Shown here piece after piece: positions 57,645 through 64,000 of a DNA stretch of 64,000 bases; position 1 is the first letter of the stretch; every line of letters begins with the position of its first letter. Made by a program: the position numbers and the translations under genes. Below the pieces are notes generated by a model. The model did no database searches. It worked only from the letters and a program-made list of their open reading frames with translations, and was not told the origin of the DNA. Location: positions 396,059 to 460,058 of the forward strand of contig NZ_MSCQ01000001.1 of assembly GCF_002954725.1 (NCBI RefSeq), in the 5' to 3' direction. The DNA is from Photobacterium phosphoreum. GTDB taxonomy: Bacteria; Pseudomonadota; Gammaproteobacteria; Enterobacterales; Vibrionaceae.

Positions 57645-60410
57645 TTAGTACGCGTTTTTCTGGAAATTAGCTATAGATTCAATAGCTTTACCTAGAATTA
57701 ACGGCTCTGCATCTTGATGTGTTTTACCAGTGTAATACATCACTAAACGATTAGCTGTTCGAGGCTTAACCGTATCAACAATAAACTTAATCATGTCTGC
57801 TCGGCTCAATTTAGTTAGCTTTTCGACCACTAATTGACGCTGATTGAAGCTTTCATCTTTATTACCAATGCTGACCCAGAATCGCTGTGCACGTGAGCGA
57901 AGGTTAGTATCGGGTTCAGATATCTGCGCAATTAACCCCGTTTTACTGGCTTGCCACTGCGCTTCATTTAGCTCTAATAACACCAATGCAAACGCATTAG
58001 TAAAGTCGTCAATTGCATCAGATAAGTAACTCGGTTCTGCTACGGGTGATTGAATATATAAGATCAATCCAGGGTGGCGATTTAAGGGTAAATTACCCGT
58101 ACCTACCATATAGCCGAGTTGCTGCTTAGTGCGTAATTCATGGAAAAACGTGGTCGACATTAAATGGTTTGCCAGCGTGTAAATCGCAATTTTTTTCGGT
58201 GTCGTTTGGCGTGATTGGTAATACATTAAAATAGCAGAATCTTCATGATTACAATCTAACTCATAGGTTAAGGTGCCACTATTTTCTAAATGCACTAATG
58301 GACGTTGAGATTCACCGTATAATTGATCCGTCACTCTGAAGGCATCTTTTAGTGTTTCAGCCAGTGCCAACGCATCTTTCTTGATCCAGTTACCATACAC
58401 AAAAGTATCGATGTGTATCTCAGCAAACATCGCTTCAACAAACGGCGGTAGTTCATCAATAGTGATGGTTTCAAGTGCTTCAATGAGGTGCGGATAAGGC
58501 GGATTATTTGGTTGTAGTAACCCTGTTAATTGATTAAACAATTGCGAAATAGGTTTATCTTCTGCCGCATTACGCCAATTACGTAACATTTGCGCTTTGA
58601 TATTATCAAATCGTTGTTGGGTAAAATGACGGTTTTTAAAACGCTCTAAAATCAATTGCATCAGTTGAGGTTGTTTTTCACTAAAACCAGATAGCTGTAG
58701 TGTGACCCCACCTTGGTGAGCATATAAATTGTAAGACATACCTGCTATTTCAGCAGGATAAGCCGACTCATTAATGGCTTCTAACAGTAATTCTACACAT
58801 AAGCGCGTTTTGACAATATTCGCTGTTGAGCTTACCGCATGCGGGCTATCAATCGCGACATAAACAATGCCTTTTGGTACTCGAAAGTCATGTTCTTGTT
58901 TATGCCATAATCGAAAGCCGGGTAGATCTTGAATTAATTGCGGCGGTAATTCTGAGCCTGCTTCAAGCGGTAATGGCTCAAATTTTTCGCACAAATAAAT
59001 ATTATGCTCGGGCAATAATAGCTCTGCATCAAGACTAACATTAGTCCAGCCTTCAATTTGTTGAGGCGTAAATGGTGTGACGGAATAAGGGGTATCATAC
59101 CAAGCCGCGACGCGGTCGTAATACCCACCTTGTGCCACTAATGTTAACCGCATATTATCCACAGTTAGGTAAGCTAATAATTGCTCAAGTAAATCTTGAT
59201 CATAGCCTTCCATCATATAATCGCCGTAGATAACATCTTCCGCGTTGTAATGCAGCAGGTTCATGACTAAATAACTGACAGTATCAAGTGGACGACTTTT
59301 TTCTTGATAACGGAATGCCATTTCCAATACTGATTTCTTTTCTTGATAACGCCACGCATTTAACCCTTGCTGTTTGATGAGGGCAATAAAGGCAAACACA
59401 CACTGAACGATTTCATCAGTATGTTGCTGACCTTTAGGGGTTAAGTTTAAGCTAATCGTAAATTCGCGGAAGTTATTGCCACTGACACCACCGCCAGCGG
59501 TCAATGTATTGATTAAGCCGCGTTGTTTTAAAATCGCCATTAAACTGCCCGCACCTTCATTACCTAATAAATGGGCAATATAGGATAGCGGCTTAATTTG
59601 ATAATACGCATCAACTGATGGTAGCGAGAACGATAACGTTAGCTTACGCAATTCCTTTATAGGTTCAATTTGAATGAACTTCTGACAGTCATTTGCGGTA
59701 ACAAATGGCACGTCGATTGCAACTTTTTTAGTCGTAGCATTGGGAATGTGGCTAAAGAATGCTTGGGTGTACTGTTCTAATTCATCCAGCGATTGTGGAC
59801 CTAACAACACGAGTCCCATCACATCAGCAGAATAATGCTGATGATAAAACGCTAATAAGTCATCGCGAACTGAACGACCATCGCGATCGTCAAGCGTGGT
59901 GAGATCGCCAACAGAAAACTTGGCAAAAGGATGCGCTTGATTAATGGTTTCTTTTTGAACTTGATATAAACGACGTACATCGTCTTTTATTTTTAATTTA
60001 TACTCAGAATCAACGGCTTGTCTTTCTTTGTCTACCGCATCTTCATTGAATAATGGCGCGGTGAAAAATTGACCAAAGCGATCTAATCCTTCCTCAAAAG
60101 TATGGGGGCTTATTTCAAAGAAAAACGTGGTGTTTTCGGTGCCTGTCCACGCATTATTACTGCCACCATTACGATTAATAAATGTTTGGAATTCGCCAAC
60201 ACGGGGATACTTCTCAGTGCCAAGAAATAACATATGCTCCAAGAAGTGTGCCATGCCTTGACGATCCATTGGATCATCAAAGTGACCAATTTCGACAGAC
60301 AATGCAGCAGCAGATCGAGGCGCTTCAGCATCATGAACGAGCAGTACTCGAAGTTCATTCGCTAAAGTGAGGTAGCGATACTGCTTATGATCGTTAGGGC
60401 TTGTATGCAC
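57645..60410 (-). CDS. insulinase-family (M16) metalloprotease
   Basis: Large M16 zinc peptidase of 921 residues, resembling pitrilysin and insulin-degrading enzyme. The inverted zinc motif is H55-F-L-E58-H59 in GMAHFLEHMLFLG. The distal glutamate is in ERQAVDSEYKLK. Three further M16 domains follow without metal ligands, one with LRTKQQLGYMVGTG, the usual substrate-binding element. No signal peptide is visible, so a cytoplasmic location is likely, unlike E. coli pitrilysin. The start lacks a good ribosome binding site. Vibrio genomes have the same gene in this neighbourhood. Confidence 0.92.
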   Translation of the reverse strand: MHTSPNDHKQYRYLTLANELRVLLVHDAEAPRSAAALSVEIGHFDDPMDRQGMAHFLEHMLFLGTEKYPRVGEFQTFINRNGGSNNAWTGTENTTFFFEISPHTFEEGLDRFGQFFTAPLFNEDAVDKERQAVDSEYKLKIKDDVRRLYQVQKETINQAHPFAKFSVGDLTTLDDRDGRSVRDDLLAFYHQHYSADVMGLVLLGPQSLDELEQYTQAFFSHIPNATTKKVAIDVPFVTANDCQKFIQIEPIKELRKLTLSFSLPSVDAYYQIKPLSYIAHLLGNEGAGSLMAILKQRGLINTLTAGGGVSGNNFREFTISLNLTPKGQQHTDEIVQCVFAFIALIKQQGLNAWRYQEKKSVLEMAFRYQEKSRPLDTVSYLVMNLLHYNAEDVIYGDYMMEGYDQDLLEQLLAYLTVDNMRLTLVAQGGYYDRVAAWYDTPYSVTPFTPQQIEGWTNVSLDAELLLPEHNIYLCEKFEPLPLEAGSELPPQLIQDLPGFRLWHKQEHDFRVPKGIVYVAIDSPHAVSSTANIVKTRLCVELLLEAINESAYPAEIAGMSYNLYAHQGGVTLQLSGFSEKQPQLMQLILERFKNRHFTQQRFDNIKAQMLRNWRNAAEDKPISQLFNQLTGLLQPNNPPYPHLIEALETITIDELPPFVEAMFAEIHIDTFVYGNWIKKDALALAETLKDAFRVTDQLYGESQRPLVHLENSGTLTYELDCNHEDSAILMYYQSRQTTPKKIAIYTLANHLMSTTFFHELRTKQQLGYMVGTGNLPLNRHPGLILYIQSPVAEPSYLSDAIDDFTNAFALVLLELNEAQWQASKTGLIAQISEPDTNLRSRAQRFWVSIGNKDESFNQRQLVVEKLTKLSRADMIKFIVDTVKPRTANRLVMYYTGKTHQDAEPLILGKAIESIANFQKNAY

Positions 60411-60686
60411 AGTAAGAGCCTATTTTTGAGGGAATTAGAGTAAGTATGACGTTCAATATTAAGGCTGGCAAATTGAAGATGAGATTAGATGAATTATAAG
60501 TCGCATTTTTGTTAACAAATTGATGAATTAGTTATTACTTAATCAATTAAGCCTTTAAATCGCAGGCTCAACCACAGAATTAAAACTATGTGGTTATGCC
60601 AATAATAAAAGCGTGTAATAATCATCGACCCCCTCCAATATGAGAGTGGAAACAGCGATTGTTTAACTGAGGTTACCGGAATATCT

Positions 60687-61160
60687 ATGCAAATTTATAT
60701 TATGCGTCACGGTGAAGCCGAAAATTTTGCAGCCAGTGATGCAGAGCGCTCATTAACCGCGCGTGGCATCGAGCAATCACAGCAAATGGCAACATTATTG
60801 GCATCACATTTGAATGGTGAGTTGGATCATGTTTGGGTGAGCCCTTATTTACGCGCTCAGCAAACATGGCAAGCGATGGTTGATACTTTACCGACGGCGA
60901 CACTGGTGGGGAGTGTTGAAGATATTACCCCTTATGGTGATGCTGAAACGGTAGCGGAATATATTAAAGCAACCATTGAAACTGAGCAGCCACAATCGTT
61001 ACTGCTGATTTCACATTTGCCATTAGTTGGTTATTTAACCGCAGAGTTGGTGGCTGGTTTACAACCGCCGATGTTTTTAACCTCTGCTATTGCCGCGATT
61101 GATTATGATCCACAAACGGGATCAAGCAAATTATTGTGGCAGCATCAGCCGCATAAATAA
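60687..61160 (+). CDS. sixA: phosphohistidine phosphatase SixA
   Basis: SixA removes phosphate from histidines, in E. coli acting on the nitrogen phosphotransferase system and ArcB. The RHG motif is IMRHGEAE with catalytic H8. The second His is in LLISHLPLVG. Length 157 is typical. It is followed by a small lipoprotein gene after 12 bases. The 276-base gap upstream has only a small inverted repeat AACCACA...TGTGGTT (60570-60595) and no further recognisable element. Confidence 0.93.
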   Translation: MQIYIMRHGEAENFAASDAERSLTARGIEQSQQMATLLASHLNGELDHVWVSPYLRAQQTWQAMVDTLPTATLVGSVEDITPYGDAETVAEYIKATIETEQPQSLLLISHLPLVGYLTAELVAGLQPPMFLTSAIAAIDYDPQTGSSKLLWQHQPHK

Positions 61161-61172
61161 TGGATCATAACC

Positions 61173-61532
61173 ATGACTAAGCTTGGAATAGTGGCGATTA
61201 TCAGCCTATTGTTTATTGCAGGATGCAGTGTCGGTGAGCCAGTTCGTATCTCTGCTAATGGGATGGTGAAATGGTCAGACGGACGTACTGAAGGGATGCA
61301 TGTGTCACAAACGGGCAGTAGCTTAACATTTGCTAACTATTCTAATGAAGTCGGTGCGCCAGCTTTGGTTATTTTTGCGCGTATTGATAGTGCGCGTAAT
61401 GATGATTGTGAATATTTTTACGTTGAAACCGCAGTTAAAAAACGTCTTAAAGTCTGCGAGACAGGTGAAGTGACGTTATTTAACCGTGGCAAAGTCGTAA
61501 AAGTTGGTCATATGGTAAAACCAAGGTATTAG
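61173..61532 (+). CDS. small lipoprotein, unknown function
   Basis: 119 residues with a lipoprotein signal (LGIVAIISLLFIAGCSVGEP, lipobox IAGC), then a soluble domain with two further cysteines (DDCEYFYV and LKVCET) that could form a disulfide. I do not recognise a family. It follows sixA closely and overlaps the end of smrB by 4 bases on the opposite strand. Confidence 0.75.
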   Translation: MTKLGIVAIISLLFIAGCSVGEPVRISANGMVKWSDGRTEGMHVSQTGSSLTFANYSNEVGAPALVIFARIDSARNDDCEYFYVETAVKKRLKVCETGEVTLFNRGKVVKVGHMVKPRY

Positions 61533-62059
61533 CGCTCAGGTATATCAATTAATACGAGCAATGCACCCGCCCCACCAAATTCTAATGGTGCTTGGTGAAA
61601 TGCCATTACATCAGGGTGCTGGGCTAACCACATCGGCGCTTTTTGTTTCAATATATATTTACCAATGCCATGCATTACACAAGCGCACGATACGTGTTCT
61701 TTGATGCATGCTGCAATCATCGCGGCTAACTCACGTTTTGCTTCTTGCTGCGTCATACCGTGCATATCAAGGTAAATATCAGGTACATAGATACCACGAC
61801 GTAATTTTTTGACCTCATACTTAGACACACCATCGCGCGCATATTGGGTTGGCCCCGTATCGCTGAGGTGGGGTTCAAACTCATCTGAAAAATAAAACTC
61901 ATGATTTTGGGTCTCTTTGCCCATCACTTTTGCTTTATCCGCTTTTGAGTTCTGTTGACGTGGCGTGATTATGGTATCATGCGTGAACTTTTTTACGCCT
62001 TTTACCTCTGCCTTGAAGAGATTTGAATCGTCTTCAAGCTGTGAATTTTTATTACTCAT
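61529..62059 (-). CDS. smrB: ribosome rescue endonuclease SmrB
   Basis: SmrB cuts mRNA between collided ribosomes. The Smr domain lies at about residues 95-176: DIYLDMHGMTQQEAKRELAA with the first motif, VMHGIGKYILKQKAPMWLAQ with the second, and a final GGAGALLVLI. The N-terminal extension is polar and variable. Length 176. It is divergent from prmB, the usual arrangement in gammaproteobacteria. Confidence 0.93.
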   Translation of the reverse strand: MSNKNSQLEDDSNLFKAEVKGVKKFTHDTIITPRQQNSKADKAKVMGKETQNHEFYFSDEFEPHLSDTGPTQYARDGVSKYEVKKLRRGIYVPDIYLDMHGMTQQEAKRELAAMIAACIKEHVSCACVMHGIGKYILKQKAPMWLAQHPDVMAFHQAPLEFGGAGALLVLIDIPER

Positions 62060-62112
62060 AATGAAATTCCAACAATTATATAGTGGTATTGTAGCGTTTA
62101 TCGGAGGCTATT

Positions 62113-63045
62113 TTGGATAAGATTTTTGTCGACGAAGCTGTCAGCGAACTTCACACATTGCAGGACATGCTACGTTGGACGGTAAGCCGTTTTAATGCTG
62201 CTGGCCTATTTTACGGTCATGGTACTGACAATGCATGGGATGAAGCTGTGCAACTGGTCTTACCGACAGTTTACTTACCGTTGGATGTTCCACCGGAAGT
62301 GCGTAATTCTCGTTTAACAAGCAGTGAGCGTCATCGTATTGTTGAGCGTGTTATGCGTCGAATTAATGATCGTACACCTGTATCATACTTAACGAATGTT
62401 GCCTACTTTTGCGGTATGGAGTTCTTCGTTGATGAGCGTGTGCTTGTGCCACGTTCACCGATTGGCGAACTGATTGAAAACCGTTTTGAACCCTTTCTAC
62501 AACAAGAACCAACACGGATCATGGATCTGTGTACCGGAAGCGGTTGCATCGGTATTGCTTGTGCACACATGTTCCCTGAAGCAGAAGTGGATATTGTTGA
62601 TATTTCGACAGATGCACTCGCTGTTGCTGAACAGAATATAACGGATCATGGTCTTGAGCAGCAAGTGATTCCGCTTCGTTCTGATCTTTTGCGTGATATA
62701 CCGAAAGATAAATACGATCTTATCGTTACTAATCCGCCGTATGTTGACCAAGAAGATATGGACAGCCTACCGGAAGAATTTCGTCACGAGCCAGAGCTTG
62801 GTTTAGCTGCTGGTACTGATGGTCTAAAATTAGTGCGTCGTATTCTTGCTAATGCGCCTGATTACCTAAAAGACGACGGTATTTTGATTTGTGAAGTTGG
62901 CAATTCAATGATCCATATGGAAGAGCAATATCCGCACATTCCATTTATGTGGTTAGAATTTGCTAATGGTGGTCACGGTGTGTTTATGTTAACCCGTGAG
63001 CAATTAGTTGATTGCGCTGAAGATTTTGCTCTTTATCGCGACTAA
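62113..63045 (+). CDS. prmB: ribosomal protein L3 glutamine methyltransferase PrmB
   Basis: PrmB methylates a glutamine of ribosomal protein L3. The SAM-binding motif is [20 protein letters not shown] and the catalytic NPPY is in [16 protein letters not shown] start at 62113 with GGAGG five bases upstream ([13 protein letters not shown]). Length 310 fits. Unlike in many relatives, aroC does not follow; the next genes are convergent cyd genes. Confidence 0.95.
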   Translation: MDKIFVDEAVSELHTLQDMLRWTVSRFNAAGLFYGHGTDNAWDEAVQLVLPTVYLPLDVPPEVRNSRLTSSERHRIVERVMRRINDRTPVSYLTNVAYFCGMEFFVDERVLVPRSPIGELIENRFEPFLQQEPTRIMDLCTGSGCIGIACAHMFPEAEVDIVDISTDALAVAEQNITDHGLEQQVIPLRSDLLRDIPKDKYDLIVTNPPYVDQEDMDSLPEEFRHEPELGLAAGTDGLKLVRRILANAPDYLKDDGILICEVGNSMIHMEEQYPHIPFMWLEFANGGHGVFMLTREQLVDCAEDFALYRD

Positions 63046-63086
63046 TTAGCCAAACACTTAATAAAAATATTAGCAATAAGAACAAT

Positions 63087-63120
63087 AAAAAATCAGCCAT
63101 AGATTATGGCTGATTTTTTT
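63087..63120. terminator. bidirectional terminator between prmB and cydX
   Basis: AAAAAATCAGCCATA (63087-63101) and TATGGCTGATTTTTT (63105-63119) form a 15-bp stem with a three-base loop and U-runs on either strand. Confidence 0.92.
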
Positions 63121-63139
63121 TATTGTTATGACAGCTGAA

Positions 63140-63241
63140 TTATTTTACTAACTCATCGTCATCTGTTTCAAGCCATAAAGCATTAATTATCGCAAATGAA
63201 CAGGCAAGCAAAATACCTAAAAACCACGCTAAATACCACAT
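63140..63241 (-). CDS. cydX: cytochrome bd oxidase small subunit CydX
   Basis: 33-residue single-span peptide MWYLAWFLGILLACSFAIIN followed by ALWLE and an acidic tail. This matches CydX (YbgT) of cytochrome bd, which stabilises the heme-bearing CydAB complex. AAGGAG precedes the ATG. It lies 13 bases after cydB in the same direction and is followed by a terminator, with no ybgE-like gene after it. Confidence 0.9.
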   Translation of the reverse strand: MWYLAWFLGILLACSFAIINALWLETDDDELVK

Positions 63242-63254
63242 AGTCAATTACTCC

Positions 63255-64000
63255 TTAGTACAGTGACGTCTTATTGTCTTCGATATATTTCGTATCAAGA
63301 CGACCAAACATTTTGTAGTAACACCATGAGGTGTACGCCAATATCACTGGCACCATAACAAATGCGACAATTGTAATTAGATTCAAGGTGTATTCAGACG
63401 AACTTGAATCCCAAATGGTCAAACTTACATTAGGATCTAAGCTTGATGGTACGAAGAATGGGAACGTCGCAAAACCAAACGTTAATACCACGCCAACCGC
63501 CGTTAGGCTTGAGCATAAGAATGCAAACCCAGCACGTTCAGTACGTGAACATAATGCTGTCAATAATGGCATCACTACCGCAAGAATTGGTGCAATCCAC
63601 AAGACAGGGTAATTATGGTAGTTAGTGAATAACCCACCCATTTGACGAGCAACTTCTTTGGTTAACGGATCTGACGCTGCATTGGGTAATACTTGTGAGG
63701 TGATCACGTAGCCGTTAATACCTTGAGCCACAAAACCCGCAATAATAAACACAATCGCCATTAATATTGCAGAAACAGCTGCAACATTACGTGCTCGCGC
63801 ATGAATAGCCGCGGTTGTTTTCATTTGTAAGAACGTTGCACCTTGGGTAATAATCATCAGTAGACTGACACCACCACAAAGTAACGCAAACGGATTTAAT
63901 AACTCAAAGAACGATCCCTTATACGTTGGGATCATAAATTCGTTTAGATCAAACGGCACACCTTGCATCAGGTTACCAAACGCGATACCAAAAATAAGCG
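63255..64000 (-). CDS. cydB: cytochrome bd ubiquinol oxidase subunit II CydB, C-terminal part
   Basis: Second subunit of the bd-type quinol oxidase. The reading frame stays open to the window edge (LIFGIAFGNLMQGVPFDLNE, the family's quinol oxidase fold), so the start is outside. Several membrane helices are present. The segment ATFPFFVPSSLDPNVSLTIW and the ending YKMFGRLDTKYIEDN are typical. About 248 codons are visible of roughly 380. cydX follows. cydA is expected just outside the window. Confidence 0.94.
   Translation of the reverse strand, partial: LIFGIAFGNLMQGVPFDLNEFMIPTYKGSFFELLNPFALLCGGVSLLMIITQGATFLQMKTTAAIHARARNVAAVSAILMAIVFIIAGFVAQGINGYVITSQVLPNAASDPLTKEVARQMGGLFTNYHNYPVLWIAPILAVVMPLLTALCSRTERAGFAFLCSSLTAVGVVLTFGFATFPFFVPSSLDPNVSLTIWDSSSSEYTLNLITIVAFVMVPVILAYTSWCYYKMFGRLDTKYIEDNKTSLY

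Overview
The window reads as one chromosomal segment of a marine gammaproteobacterium of the family Vibrionaceae, most like Photobacterium. The base composition is visibly A+T-rich. The gene order flgKL - flagellin - flaG/fliD/fliT-like/fliS - flrABC - fliEFGHIJ - fliKLMNOPQR-flhB - flhAFG-fliA - cheYZAB - parC/parP - cheW - DUF2802, followed by ccmABCDEFGHI, mlaA, fadL, fadIJ, sixA, smrB and prmB, is the arrangement known from that family. The genus is inferred from overall resemblance only.

Positions 1-38950 hold the polar flagellum and chemotaxis region, almost all on the + strand: hook-associated proteins (flgK, flgL), one unusually long flagellin, filament cap and chaperones, the FlrA / FlrB-FlrC regulatory cascade, basal body and switch (fliE-fliJ, fliL-fliN), the export gate (fliOPQR, flhB, flhA), polar placement and number control (flhF, flhG), sigma-28 (fliA), then cheY, cheZ, cheA, cheB, the polar array-positioning pair parC/parP and cheW. 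The regulatory hierarchy can be read in the DNA. There are -24/-12 sigma-54 elements before flgK, flrB, fliK and flhA, a palindrome close to the FleQ/FlrA box before flrB, and a sigma-28 element before the flagellin gene. Several simple repeats sit in or beside these genes: (AATAAAAC)6 before fliL, G7 in fliK, G8 in flhF, (AGTAGC)7 in cheA and (GAACCN)21 in parP.

Positions 38979-40162 (- strand) carry a small pair, one protein resembling only the self-cleaved C-terminal piece of FlhB and one FliK-like protein. These are candidates for an accessory export-switch module. Positions 40277-47508 are the full cytochrome c maturation operon ccmABCDEFGHI. Then come mlaA and two tandem fadL-type outer-membrane proteins (- strand). 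The mlaA/fadL bidirectional terminator is split by a 144-bp IS4-like miniature inverted-repeat element with an 11-bp target duplication.

Positions 51741-52977 are an ECF sigma factor and its presumed DUF3379 anti-sigma partner (- strand). A 665-bp non-coding stretch with a terminator and a FadR-type operator precedes fadI-fadJ (beta-oxidation). The last part holds a zinc-ribbon membrane protein, a large insulinase-family protease, sixA, a small lipoprotein, smrB, prmB, and the end of a cytochrome bd operon (cydB partial, cydX) on the - strand. No rRNA, tRNA, CRISPR array or prophage was seen.
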